Below, piece after piece: positions 1 to 13,880 of a DNA stretch of 64,000 nt. How positions within the stretch are numbered: position 1 is the first letter of the stretch; each line of letters begins with the position of its first letter. The position numbers were made by a program, and so were the translations under genes. Below the pieces are notes generated by a model. The model saw nothing but the letters and a program-made list of their open reading frames with translations, ran no database searches and was not told the DNA's origin. The stretch comes from Eustoma russellianum (Eukaryota > Streptophyta > Magnoliopsida > Gentianales > Gentianaceae): positions 32,794,643-32,858,642 of the forward strand of contig AP025062.1 in the NCBI GenBank assembly GCA_036186865.1, given 5' to 3'.

Positions 1-1480
1 TATATTTGTGTTCACAAGGCGGTGTCTCACTTGTCCTCGTATAAAAATAATGATATACTTGTTTGTAAAAGTATTACGAGTAAACCACTTTTTAAAACAA
101 TTGAGACACAACAATCATAAAAATTTCTTTTATAAAACAATTTGAACACGGTGTCTTTTTCTTTCAAGAAGAAACATATATTTGAAAGCTACGTTTTGTT
201 TCGCAAATTTAAGTAAATTCATTGCAAGCAGTTAATAACTTCAGAAACATTTAAGAGATAAATGCTTGCAACATCGATAGTTGACAAATATAATTTATTT
301 TGACAAAACTAATGTAACAAAAAATGAAAATTTGAAATATTGTATACAAAATATGTAAACATCTCGTTCTTTGAAAAACATCAACATTAAAAAAATGTAT
401 CAATTTTTCAGAGTTATCGGGGTAGTTGCAATTTCGTTATGTTGATATACAAATTCAGAAAGAAAGTATAACCTTGTAAAGTTAGTAGACTATAAATTAG
501 AAGCAAAATCTTTGAAGTACATTTAAAATATAGGATATATCTTGGCGTACGTGCTTATATGAAAACATTTAACTACTTGAAAAATTATTTTCCCATACTT
601 TATATAATTTTTTTCTAAGTCATACTGTGGAATGAAAATTCCGCCTATATATCATTTCTTATAAGTCTAGTGTTCGTTCACTCATGATAAATTCTTGAAC
701 TTAGGTTGTCCAATCCTAGCATGTCACACTAAATATTGATCAACTTAAGGTATTGTAATTCACCATGCTTCCGCGCGCCACACTGATCCACCGCACTCCT
801 TTACTTGATTATTTCAACCGCTAATTTTAACCTAGTTGAATCCCACATGAAAAGCAACCACTATTTGTTCATGCTTACTCTATTACAATTCAATCCTACT
901 AGATTCAGACCTAATAACCTGATGCCTCTAGGGATTATCACTTAACTAAGGATTTTGTGACAATTTATCATTCCAATGTGCATATTATAGTCGATTCTCG
1001 TGTGTCGTTATCGATCAATAATTCTAATAAAACTAATATCGTCGACCTATTTTGGTAACACTACAATCAACATCTTAATCTTAGACTATAGACTCCTTTG
1101 TGTGATATCTTTCACTAACTCTACTGATCATAATGCTTATAAATCGTTACTCAGTTTCTATCATCATTTCATAGTAGCTACGATCCCAACTTAGGCCTAG
1201 CCATGTTTCGACACTACTATCAAGGTAGGCATGGACTCGCTTCAGTTACCCTAATGGCACCGTGCCTCAAGCTTCTGCTACGGAGAAGTAGCCCCAGTAA
1301 CTTCCAGGCCCGTCTAGATTTATGCATCAACCAGCATATGTGGTAGCGCATTCTGCTTAACATTGCATCTTATATATATTTTTAACTATATACTATTCAA
1401 TTAGGGTTACTAAAATCACAGCTAAGGGAATGTGCAAAGGGTTACGATCAGAACTTAAATAAGGCAAGTAAGTGCGCTCG
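1..1480. other. AT-rich DNA, no gene recognised
   Basis: No reading frame longer than about 64 codons and no family motif on either strand. It lies on the internal side of the minus-strand gypsy primer site at 1779-1790, so it may be decayed internal sequence of that element, but I see no gag or pol similarity to prove it. Confidence 0.5.
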
Positions 1481-1778
1481 TATGGTATACCTTAGGTATA
1501 CATGTCCCTTAACCGATCGACCTCTTAAGTCTAGGGTCATAACTTATTTCTAGGGTCGTTCTTAGTATCATTATTTCTTAAATACAAGATCATGTCTTAT
1601 TTCCAAGTCATGCTCAGTATTAATCAATGTTTATGACTAAAATCAGTGCTTATATCCAAGATCGGCTCTTAATCAAAATCGCCACTTATGTCTAAGAGTG
1701 TGATTTATGGACAAAATCATCACTTAGTTTCTAAGGTCATGGCCTAAATTTACGTTTCCACCATGGATCTAGAGGCAT
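1481..1778 (-). repeat. GYP-A leader with degenerate short repeats
   Basis: Imperfect units of about 25-35 bp built around AAGATCATGxCTTAT / TCTAAG. A very similar leader, with alternating ATGATCTTAG and TAAGTCATG words, follows the primer site of GYP-I at 50640-50760. Reading it on the minus strand as the 5' untranslated leader of a gypsy element is an inference from that likeness. Confidence 0.5.
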
Positions 1779-1790
1779 GCTCTGATACCA
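1779..1790 (-). other. GYP-A primer binding site
   Basis: The reverse complement reads TGGTATCAGAGC, matching the 3' end of plant initiator tRNA-Met. Two bases separate it from an LTR end of the form ...GCTACA, as in GYP-I. This fixes the element on the minus strand with its 5' LTR to the right. Confidence 0.85.
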
Positions 1791-1792
1791 CC

Positions 1793-2350
1793 TGTAGCGA
1801 CCGTCCCGAGCTTTAATAATCGATACGACTCACCCGCCGTATTTCGCTAAGGAAAATACACGGCATCAAAGACAAAACATACACAGGTCAGTGAGAGTAA
1901 TAAATAAAAATCCTCGAAACAATCATATCATTAACATCAACGTCTAGGCAAATCTAAACCCGATACAATGGTCAAACGTAGATAAATACTAAATCTCCAA
2001 AATTACATAAACCTCGAGTAACGAAAATAACTGTCTCAACTAAGTCCTCAAAAGTCTCATCAGAATATCCTCGATCTCAATATCTCCCCTCTTGATCAAC
2101 CTCGGGTACACTAACTCATAGCCCTCAGCATCTGAAAAAAATAGAGAAGTGTGGTATGAGCGACAATTCCTCCAGTAAGTAGCCTTACTGCATTTACCAT
2201 GGGATCATACACGGAGAAGCAAGTGTGATAAAATAAGTGTCAATATAAAATAATAGCATGCTTCTCTTCGTAAGTAAATTTACGGTTCTGCCTCTAACAT
2301 CCAAAATCAAATAGAGCAAATAGACCAAACAAAGCACATAACAAAGTCCA
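1793..2350 (-). mobile_element. GYP-A 5' LTR, 3' part (Ty3/gypsy)
   Basis: On the plus strand it begins TGTAGCGACCGTCCC, the reverse of a gypsy LTR terminus similar to those at 6981 and 43847. LINE-B sits inside this LTR; the rest continues near 9583 and ends at 10570. The exact LINE boundary (about 2340-2365) is unclear because no convincing LINE target duplication was found. Confidence 0.65.
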
Positions 2351-2365
2351 ATTAGGGTTAGTCCA

Positions 2366-2893
2366 TTGTCGGCTCCTAAAACTACTGTTCCTAAGGCTAA
2401 GGCTGAACGTTGGACGCCTAAGAAAACACTTCCAGAAATGATTATCCAACAGGAGGCTGAGGATAATAATCAACCTGATATCGCGGTGTTTCCTCAGCCT
2501 ACTCTAGTGCCACCATCTTCGATATATATCTCTCCTGATATGACTCGAATTGATTTCGTTTCGAATGCTCAAGACGTTTCTCGACTTCAAGGAATTGATG
2601 ATATTATCTTTCATGATTTGCCTGCTAATCCTGATTTCACCTCCTATTCGGATAGTGAAACGGGAGCTCCACAAGAAGCTGATAATGCATCTTTGTCGGC
2701 TGAAAATGCTTTGGTCGCGATAATTGATGGTCAGGTCCAGGGGGTAGTATTGCAAGATGCACAACGGCATTCTCCAGTTGATTCTTTAGAATCAGTCTCT
2801 GAATCCTTCTTTAGAGCATCTGACTACTCCATCGGATTCCAGGGAAGAGCCATTTCTTCAAATCCCTCCAATGTTATTGCGGCGTCCATATAG
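2366..2893 (+). pseudogene. LINE-B N-terminal ORF (ORF1-like remnant)
   Basis: Open frame of 175 codons just upstream of LINE endonuclease remnants. The product is polar, acidic and Ser/Pro-rich, with no zinc knuckle or DUF4283-like motif that I can see. Plant L1 LINEs carry an RNA-binding ORF1 here, and position is the only reason for the assignment. It could be the C-terminal part of ORF1 left after a deletion, or a chance frame in the 5' region. The start is the first in-frame codon, not supported by context. Confidence 0.4.
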
Positions 2894-2970
2894 ACAAAAT
2901 TAGCCAGCCTCTCCTCCGTTCACAAGATCTCGTGCGGCACCCTCAAACTCTTTTGATATATTATCGACAC

Positions 2971-3100
2971 AATGAAGATTTTGTTAGGAATGTTAGAGGG
3001 ATTTGCACGTCTGCGGATCGACTAGTATCATTAATTTGGCATCATCATGTTCACATTCTTGTTGTGATTGAGCCTAAGTGGGAGGAATGTTGGGCTTTTA
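2971..3100 (+). pseudogene. LINE-B endonuclease remnant, core deleted
   Basis: In one frame, residues NVRGI followed by SADRLVSLIWHHH and a hydrophobic strand ending in IEP resemble the start of the apurinic/apyrimidinic-type endonuclease of plant LINEs (typically N-RG then a conserved E-P). Within about 30 bp the sequence jumps to the pre-RT region (KLRRLKHRLRQWNKEVFG at about 3115-3165). Most of the nuclease, including the later catalytic Asp/His motifs, is therefore missing. The enzyme nicks target DNA in intact LINEs; this copy cannot. Confidence 0.55.
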
Positions 3101-3109
3101 TTCAAAATT

Positions 3110-4460
3110 AAGGAGACTGAAGCATCGGCTGCGGCAATGGAATAAAGAGGTTTTTGGTAACATTTTTGATGCATTTACTATTGTGGAAACTGAGGTGACG
3201 CGGTGTGAATGAGCCTATGAATTTTCACCCATGGACACATTGCGGCTGGAATACCATCCAGTTTCACCTTGTCAAAACTTGCACAATCGCGGGTGTTATT
3301 ATTTTGGAAACAGAAAGCAAATGTCAAATGGGTTCGTGATGGATATTCTAACACCAAGTTTTTCCACCAGCTAGTTAAGGAACGCCGATGGAAACAAGCC
3401 GTTCATCGGATAGTCTTTGAAGATGGCGTCAGCTGTGATAGTCCATCTGATATAGAACTTGCGGCAATTCGGTATTATGAGAATTTGTTTAAGTCCGATG
3501 TCACCTCTCAGTATAAATCGATATTACAGTATGTTCCCTCTATGGTCTCGGATGCAGACAATGAGAGACTTCTAGCAATGCCTACCTTATCTAAAGTAAA
3601 ACAGGCAGTCTGGGATCTTAGCCCCAATAGTGCTGCAGGTCCGAACGGATTTCCCGGATCATTTTATCGGCTATTTTGGAATGTCATTCATATGGATATG
3701 TACAAGGCAGTTCAAGAATTCTTCTTGGGTGTTCGTCCTCCAAGCCACTTAGCAGCGGCCCTAATTACACTCATCCCGAAGACGGCGAATCCACAAACAT
3801 TTTCTAAGTTTGGCCCATTTGCCTCACCAATTTTCTTGCAAAGGTAATTACGCAATTGATTGCCACACGGTTTGCAGATTTATTGCCTCAATTAATTTTG
3901 CAAGAGCAGGCGGGATTCGTGAAGGGGAGAGATATTACTGAGCAGATTTTGCTGGCTCAGGAGATGGTGCATGTATTAGACAAACCTGTCAGAGGTGGAC
4001 ATGTCATTATTAAGCTTGTTATGGCAAAGGCATTTGATAGAGTTTGTTGGTCTTATCTTCAGCAGCTTTTGCTAAAAATGAGCTTTCACTCGCGTCTTGT
4101 GCGTATTTTAATGAATAATTTGGCAGCTACGAGATGCTTGGTTCTAATCAATGGGAAACCGGCTGGTTTCTTTTCGGTGTCGAGAGGCGCTAAACAAGGC
4201 GGTCCACTGTCCCCACTTCTCTTTATCCTAGCATCTAAGGGATTCTCTCGCGGCTTAAATGCGCTTATGCAGACGAGACATCTTACCGAATTTCAGGCAG
4301 GCCGGGTATCGTAAGTATCGCATTTGGGATTTGCTAATGACCTGGTTATTTTCCTTAATAGATCTATTTGGAATTTATGTAGATTTTGGATTTTCTTGTA
4401 GACATATCAGCAGGCTTCTGAGAAACTTGTTAATCTTCATAAGAGTCAAGTAGTGGTGGA
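3110..4460 (+). pseudogene. LINE-B reverse transcriptase
   Basis: Non-LTR reverse transcriptase in at least two frames (3269-3847, then 3856-4314 and on). Recognisable stretches are W-NKEVFG before the RT, SAAGPNGFPG (normally a GPDG-type motif), LIPK, AGFVKGRDI, AKAFDRVCW (first catalytic Asp kept), and INGKPAGFF-SRGAKQGGPLSP. Two defects are visible: the QGDPLSP Asp is Gly, and the catalytic FADD box at 4330-4341 reads FAND. A stop at 4312-4314 and a frameshift near 3848 also break it. Clearly inactive. Confidence 0.85.
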
Positions 4461-5400
4461 TGCCGGAGTCTCAGGATCACGAGCTTCTCAGGTGTTGGGC
4501 ATGTGACTAGCTAGCTTACCCATCAAGTATCTTGGATCTTATTTATACAAGGGTATTAATCGCGCCGAATACTGTGCTTCTCTTCTTGCACATTTTGATG
4601 CTAAGTTAAATTCCTGGTCTACAAAATTGCTTTCCATGGCGGGTTGTTTGACTCTCATTCGACATGTTCTATGTTCCATGCCTACACATATAATCGCTAG
4701 TTCAAAATTGCCACAAAGTGTAATTGTAGCCCTTAACCGCGGGATGTCGCGTTTCTTTTGGAATGATCATCATCATTGGCATAAAAGGGAGAATATTTGT
4801 CGACCTACACAATATGGAGGATTGGGAATTAGAAATTTGAGTGTGGTTCAAAAATCCTATGATTGTTTACTCTGGTGGAAATATCATAATGCTAACACTT
4901 TGTGGGAGAAATATAGTCGTAGTAAGTATGGGCAGCGAACAATGATCTACTCGCATATCTATGATTCTCTTACATGGAAATGTATTAGCCGTATACATCA
5001 GTATAAATCTTTGGGAGAGCAGGAGGAATCGGATGGCCTTTTTTGGCGTGCAGATTCGCATGGCCAATTCTCCTTGAAATTGGTTTATAACTTGCTTGTT
5101 ACAGAATCAGCATCTTTGGATTACACTCGTTTTATATGGTGGATGCAAAATCCTGCAGGATGGAGTATTTTTCTTTGGAAACTTTGGATGAAGTCGCTAC
5201 CTTTGACTGACAATTTTTGGACATGGCAGATAATTTTTCCAACAAAAATGTGTGTTTTGTAAAACACATTCGGATTGCGAGATCATATTTTTCTTGGTTG
5301 TCCTCTAATACAGCCCTTATGGCAGGCGATATCCATCCTCTTCTCTGGTCTGATGCCAGGTAATACAACTATCCAAGCATATCTATTGCTATGGTAGCAA
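4461..5400 (+). pseudogene. LINE-B RT C-terminal region
   Basis: A 211-codon open stretch (4627-5262) in the same frame as the RT holds AGCLTLIRHVL-SMPTHI, FFWND, GGLGIRNLSVVQKSYDCLLWW and WEKYSRSKYG. These match the conserved region that follows the RT in plant LINEs (RT connection plus zinc-binding RT-associated domain). The CFCK-type Cys cluster near 5240-5290 is frameshifted. It tells the orientation and family; no separate function is claimed. Confidence 0.75.
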
Positions 5401-5494
5401 ACTTCTTCAGAACATCATATGCTTGGACAATTAAGAGCGGTGGTGCCATCTTTGGTGACGTGGGTTATATGGAAGGAGTGTACATGTATATGTT

Positions 5495-6124
5495 TTGGGG
5501 ATAATTGCTTCTCGTACTGGAGGTTATTTGAACGAGTACGTGATCATATCTTTACATGGTGTGCGTCCACATAGGGGTTTGATAGCAAGACATTTTTCAC
5601 CACCATTGCGGGTGCTTCGTCCTAGAATAATCCGATGGTTACTGCCGCCGTCAGGTAAGTTAAAGCTTAATGTAGATGCATCAGTAGGCCGCACTGCAGC
5701 GGCAGCTGGGGCAATGCTACGAAATTCTCAAGGCGCTTTTGTCTCTGCTATTGCTTTTGTCTTGTCAGCATCCCCGCCCCTACGGGCTGAGTTGAGGGCT
5801 TTTCAATACGCTCTCATTTACTATGCTTGCAAGCATGACCAATTGCTCATTGAGACGGATTGTCGTCTGTTGCTATGCTACCTCTCTACACCCGAGCGAT
5901 ATATGGGCTCATTGGTGGCAGATTTGCATCGCACAATACAGTTTTTGAGGCTTAATGCGGCTACCATTTCTTATTTTCAAAGGGAGGCCAACACAGCTGC
6001 ACAAGCATTATCTAAATATGGTTATCAATTAGCAGGTTTGACATTATATACATCTCTCAATGATTTACCTTGTGAGGTACGTGGAGCAATTCGATTGGAG
6101 ACTACTATTCCAAATCTACGCTAA
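5495..6124 (+). pseudogene. LINE-B RNase H domain
   Basis: 209-codon open frame. From about residue 50 it has an RNase H fold of the type at the C-terminus of plant LINEs: LKLNVDAS (first Asp), AELRAFQYAL (Glu), ETDCRLLL (second Asp). The last motif, normally N-xAD-LAK, reads NTAAQALSKYG, so the fourth acidic residue is lost. It is in a different frame from the RT. RNase H removes RNA from the hybrid; here it is a fossil. Confidence 0.75.
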
Positions 6125-6980
6125 TAAGTTCATGTCTCTCAATGGGTTGGCGCATCCATCAAATAGTTGCCTATGTCAACCTTGGCATAGGTAACATCGG
6201 TATGGTTTTCTCCATATTCATTTGGTTTACAGCCGCATATATACTATCTGTGGATTAATCATGTTTCATTTCATGTGTTTTGTGAGGCAATATCTGCTAG
6301 GTTATAGTATCAAAATCGCACATCATCATCTCTTGCATGGATGTGATTGTCTTACATTGGATTGGCATTATTATTACACAGTTGTCTGTATCATTGGTTG
6401 GTACAGGCAACATGGGTACGTCATTCTATCCCCATATTTAATTATTTTTCGACCATATACGTCTCATCACACTTTCCTCATCTCATTCATAAATCTTTTT
6501 TCCTTTGAACGTGACTGAGCACTCACGAAGTGAATGGAGCGAACATAGGCGGCTTCACTGCCGAATAATACACTGTTGTGTTCACAAATGGTTTGCATGT
6601 ATTCATTATGAATGCAGGCAACATCGGTATGATCATCGTTACATTCAAATTCCTAACTTGCATATTCTTATTGTTTTATTAATATGGCTCATCATCTGGC
6701 ATTTACTACTAGCGAGTAATCGATGGCACGATGGAGTCATTGCAGCATTGGACGACGGATCTCTGAAGGGCGTAGCTTTAGCTTTGGAATTGGCTTTGTA
6801 CGGTTTAAATTACTTTAATCATTTAAATTACTTTGGTCATTTACTTTATGCAGGATTACATGTATATTTTATTGCATTTCATTTATTTTTCTGCAAGAGA
6901 GTCTCCTACATAATATGTAACCATGGTATTCCTCCGCCACAAGTGAGGGTATTATATATATTTAATCACCGGACGGTACC
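6125..6980 (+). other. LINE-B 3' UTR with ~210 bp repeat
   Basis: Non-coding. The word GGCAACATxGGTAxG (first copy GGTAACATCGGTATGG) recurs near 6188, 6406 and 6616 with similar surroundings, giving roughly three diverged units of about 210 bp. Such repeats are common in LINE 3' UTRs. The tail after 6980 is displaced to 9562 by a solo LTR. Confidence 0.55.
6976..6980. repeat. SOLO-C target duplication, left (GTACC)
   Basis: GTACC directly precedes the LTR at 6981 and recurs directly after it at 9557-9561: a perfect 5 bp gypsy-type target site duplication. Confidence 0.9.
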
Positions 6981-9556
<2,576 letters not shown>

Positions 9557-9582
9557 GTACCGCCGTCTTTCGTTAAAAAAAA
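9557..9582 (+). mobile_element. LINE-B 3' terminus with poly(A)
   Basis: After the right GTACC duplication the LINE resumes (GCCGTCTTTCGTT) and ends in eight A residues. With SOLO-C removed, the sequence joins to 6980 without a gap. Confidence 0.65.
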
Positions 9583-10570
9583 CTTCACCTTTTTATCTTA
9601 TTTTTTCCCCTTCACTGACCATTCAGCCAGTGCTTAAATTTCACCTTTTACTTTCAAAATCCCACATCATTAACAAAGTCACATATAAACTCAATTTCCT
9701 AAGGTGAGGCCGAAATCACCACTTTACCTGCATATTCGTATATTGAGTAAGAATATTTGAAAACTTTTCTGTGGCATAATATTTATATGTTAACATACAC
9801 CCCAAAAATTATGTCTTCCTGCTGGCTAAATGTTATCAGTATAACCTTAGGACACATTCGGCCAGTTTGTCCTTAATTTATCAAAATTCAACATTGTAAA
9901 TAGACTACACATACAAATACACGGCCATCGTATATACGTACATATATTTATCAATATATGCAATCACATATACTTATGTATGATCCATGATTTTATACTA
10001 AAATAACGATAAGAATTTCGCAAATTCATAATAAGTACATGAATGATACTTACCTCGATCCTCTATACTATATCGTATACGAATTGGGGTTGAATATTGG
10101 AACAAGAAATTCTTTATTCCTTCTCTAAGGTACATGGACACACACTTTTTTTTTCTTTTTCTTAAGATATCTCTTCGCTGGTGATTTGGGTAAAGGACAA
10201 GAGGGAAAAGAATTTTTGCTATGGTTTCCTTGCTGGCGATGGCGGCTGGAGCTTAGGGTGCTGCACCTTTTTTTTTCTTTTCATTTGCTGCAGGGACGGC
10301 CGAGAGTTGGCTGCAATTTGTGTGTATAGTTGTGTAGGTTAGCTAGGTTTTATAAGAGTTTAGCATAGATTAATTTAGTAGTTTCCTAGTAGTTTTACGT
10401 TTCATAAAAAATATATCTCTATTTACCTAATCCTAGTTGACCTAATCTTGGTTTCATAGAATTTTCCATACAAGATAGATATAAATCTCCTAGCCTAGAT
10501 AGTTTAGGATTTTAACTATATTATTTTATTTATTTTCCTTTTCTATATACATTTGGGCAGGGACGTAACA
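9583..10570 (-). mobile_element. GYP-A 5' LTR, 5' part
   Basis: Non-coding, T-rich, ending GGGACGTAACA on the plus strand, so the LTR starts TGTTACGTCCC on the minus strand, comparable with the TGTTACAGCCC start of GYP-F. A TACCTCGATCC-like segment near 10050 parallels segments in the two solo LTRs (about 9115 and 45195). The pairing with 1793-2350 is inferred from the nesting. Confidence 0.6.
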
Positions 10571-10862
10571 ACCAAACACCAAATTCAACACCATTCACGC
10601 AATATAAAAGTACATCCCGAGATGCACATATTGGAAATTTAGACCTGAAAGATATGGAAGATGATAAACCATTGATAAAACCAATGAAACAAAGGAGAAG
10701 TCCATAGAAATTGGAAGAACGTCAAGGAAATAATTCTCAAATGTCCTTAAATTTTTCTTTGTTGAAGTAAAAGAAGTATGAAAGATTACAAAGATATGAT
10801 AATCAAACTTAAAGGAAATGAGACAAAGAAGGAAGAAATAGCCGAGGCATAACAAGATACTA
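10571..10862. other. Unassigned flank between GYP-A and SIRE-D
   Basis: About 290 bp that continues at 38251 once the SIRE-D nest is removed. No protein family recognised on either strand; the minus frame at 10595-10855 has no homology that I can name. Confidence 0.5.
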
Positions 10863-10867
10863 TCCTT
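10863..10867. repeat. SIRE-D target duplication, left (TCCTT)
   Basis: TCCTT lies just before the SIRE-D 5' LTR and again just after its 3' LTR at 38246-38250. It proves that the two LTRs 26 kb apart belong to one insertion. Confidence 0.92.
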
Positions 10868-11227
10868 TTTTGAGAAAAAGAGTTTAAGTGATTTACAAAT
10901 GCATGATTTAAATAGTACGAGTTTACGAAATGCATGACAAAAGTTTTATGTGACACGTTTTTGTGATATGTGTGCTTCATATCTTCATATATATTGTTGC
11001 CATACTAACAAGCCATGAAGCGTTAAAGCATACATCATATGGCAAACATTTGTTGTCTTTTAACTATTTTCAGGTGCCACCATTAATGAACTAAACTAGT
11101 TCATTAAGTGAAGTACTTAAGTTAATGAACTAACTAATTCATTAAATGGAGATATATTTGGAGAAGACTTGATGGCAACAAATTGAAAAATGGAAAGTCT
11201 CCTTATTCCTTCAAGATACACACCTAC

Positions 11228-11267
<40 letters not shown>

Positions 11268-12728
11268 GATTTTGTTTTAAAAAGGCACAATACACATATT
11301 CCGATGTACTACCGACACGTTACATATATTACAAACGTACGTCAACATCACACTACTATATACACCTCATATTTATGAGTATATTCAGGTCTTATATCAT
11401 ATGATATAAGTCATGGTGATGACAAAATTATAACGACACGTTACAAGGTTATAAACCGAAAATTGTCGTATCGGGTGACTACCGAAACTTACTTACCATA
11501 TAAAGATGGCCAACCCATATACTTTAAATGTAGCCAAAAATCTCATGGCTCACATGCTCAAATCAGTCATGAAACCATTCCATGTTGGAACACACAAATC
11601 ACCCACAATTTAGGCCAAATTGTGGAGATTTCAAATTCAAAGTTCTAAGGCATGACTTGTAACATGTATCCAGACACTTTTTACACATTCAAGACATGTT
11701 AAAGTGTTCTAGAAAATTCAAATTAGGGCTGATTGGAATTTACCATATATGTGTAATTATTGTGTATTATTTTACAAAGATTACCAAAATTAAATTCAGT
11801 ACATGTACAAGACTTATTACATGCTATTCTCAGCCATGATAGAGCCTATATGGAGCTTAGTTGGCATCTAAATTGGTGAAGAATATGTAACACAAGGTTA
11901 GTGACATAAAAGAGGGAGCTAAACAAGGTAACAATTCAAAAAATTTGAAAATGTAACACATGCTGAAAATTCAGCATATGCTACTAAGTGCTGGCCGATT
12001 TTCTTGTCTTGATGGTGGCTAATTGGCATCCCAAAATTGAAGGGATTAAATGATGATTATTTGGCAACATTTTGAACTCTTTTTGCACATGTTTTATGAG
12101 TTATTTTTGTATTTTACAGCTCATTAAATGGTGACATGTTGGACCAATCATCAAGTGCCAAGTAAGTAAAGCCAAGTCATCCATCCAATCAAAATATGCC
12201 AAGTGAGTAAGATGGTGCCATATCTACGCAAGAAAATCTTCCAAGGGCATTAAAGAGAATTTTCAAGAGTGGAGGATGACCTAAAGGGGGCGGCCAAGGC
12301 TGTTTAAAAGGAAGAGAAGTAGTGCAAAGTGAAGCTAAGACAACTCTCATTTTCTCTCAAGTGCAAAAGGATCTTCTACTCTCTTCTTCTACATTTCTTT
12401 CTTCTTCTTCTTCTCTCAAGCCTATTGTTCATATATTCAAAATATTGTATAGGCTTTGATTATACCATCCACACTCATACATTGTTGTAAAAGGTTGATC
12501 AAGGTGTGATCAAACCTTCATTCAATAGGTGGTGGTGTTCGTGATCCGGTGTGCTTGATTGTATCGCTTGTAAAAGGGTGGAGTTGGTGTGTAACTCTAG
12601 CAACCCTTGTGGATCTAAAAACATGGACTGTTTTCAGAAGTGGGGTTTTTTGGCCGAACGTTTTTAAAAAAAGATTTTCCACACACAATATTCAACCCCC
12701 CTTCTAGTGGTGCTATATAGGTCCTACA
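10868..12728 (+). repeat. SIRE-D 5' LTR (1861 bp)
   Basis: Matches 17253-17432 plus 36365-38245. The first dinucleotide is TT instead of the TG seen at 17253. It ends ...CCTACA before the primer site. It lacks about 188 bp present in the 3' LTR at about 36971-37158. An AT dinucleotide run lies at about 11234-11264. No gene inside. Confidence 0.92.
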
Positions 12729-12730
12729 AG

Positions 12731-12742
12731 TGGTATCAGAGC
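12731..12742 (+). other. SIRE-D primer binding site
   Basis: TGGTATCAGAGC, complementary to the initiator tRNA-Met 3' end, two bases after the LTR end at 12728. Confidence 0.9.
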
Positions 12743-12784
12743 GCAGGCACACTCACGACAAGGAGATCCAACGATCTTTGTGAG

Positions 12785-13880
12785 ATGGCAACCACTAGTC
12801 ACAAGACTGAACAAGAAGGTATGTCGAGTCAAATGTCTCATCTTTTTGACGGCGAGCCTTTCATACAATGGAAACTTAGATTGAAACTTTTCTTATGGCC
12901 ATTGATATAGACTTGTGGTCAATTATAGAAGATGGTCCTTTTGTCCCCTCTAAGTTATCTACTGTTGATGGTGTCACACTAGAGGTTGTAAAACCGAAAC
13001 AAGAATATACTAGTGATGAAAAAAAGAAATTGAGTATGAATGCTAGAGCCATGCAACTACTTTTAAACGGGCTAAGTAAAAGTGAATCAAGTTACGTGTC
13101 TAATTGCTCTAGTGCTCAAGAGATGTGGAGAATTCTAGAAATGAAACACGAAGGGACTAGTCAAGTCACAGAGTCTAAAATAAATATGCTTATGTCCACT
13201 CTTGAGTTTTTTAAATTATTGCAAATGAATCTATTGTTGATATAGACTTACGCTTAACTAACATTTATAATTCTCTTGAGTCTCTTGGAAAAGCTTTTTC
13301 TACACAGGAAAAAGTACAAAAGGTGCTAAGAAGTCTCCCATCCAAATGGGACCCCAAAGTCACGGTAATTGAGGAAAGTAAGGAAACAAAATCAATAAAA
13401 ATGGAGGAATTGATCGGATAATTAAAGGTATACGAAAACAAATTTACATTAAGAAAGTCGGAATCAACGTCAAAACAAGGTAAGACTATTGCTTTTAAAT
13501 CAAATGAATACGTCTCTACTTCTTTCGATCACGTAGATGATAGTGATACTGAATCGGACAATGATGGTCTAATATTATTGGCTAAAGGTTTGAGAAAATT
13601 TATGAGGAAGTCATTTAAGAACAAACCTAAGGCTGTTTCGACTAAAAGAAATAAAAATAAAATTAATGATAAGGACACAAAGTGCTATGAATGCAGGAAA
13701 CTTGGACACTTGTCATATGACTGCCCGAACAAGGACAAACAAACAAACAAAAACCGTGACAAGGACTGGAACAAAAATAGACCCGTCCCAGAACCTAAAC
13801 AAAGGAACTCAAGAAGCGCACTCAAGGCTTCCACTTGGAGTGATTCATCTGACTCTGAGACTGATACCGAAGAAGAGATG
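12785..13880 (+). pseudogene. SIRE-D Gag
   Basis: Starts at the first ATG after the primer site and runs through three frames. The N-terminal part has LFDGEPFIQWKLRL and, after a 1-base shift near 12895, DLWSIIEDGP and AMQLLLNGLSKSE. A second shift lies near 13215 and an in-frame TAA near 13419. The product resembles copia capsid with KWDPKVT-IEE. The zinc knuckle CYECRKLGHLSYDC at 13682-13723 is intact (CX2CX4HX4C). A Ser/Asp/Glu tract (STWSDSSDSETDTEEE) then runs almost directly into the protease, whereas SIRE-E has about 1 kb more here. Confidence 0.85.

Noticed and set aside
2341..2349. AACAAAGTC at 2341-2349 and near 9672 as LINE target duplication
   Set aside because: The right copy is about 90 bp beyond the poly(A) run, so it does not flank the LINE end; likely chance in AT-rich LTR sequence.
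10595..10980. Overlapping minus-strand frames with hydrophobic content
   Set aside because: They span the SIRE-D insertion boundary (10863-10868), so they cannot be one old gene; T-rich DNA gives such frames by chance.
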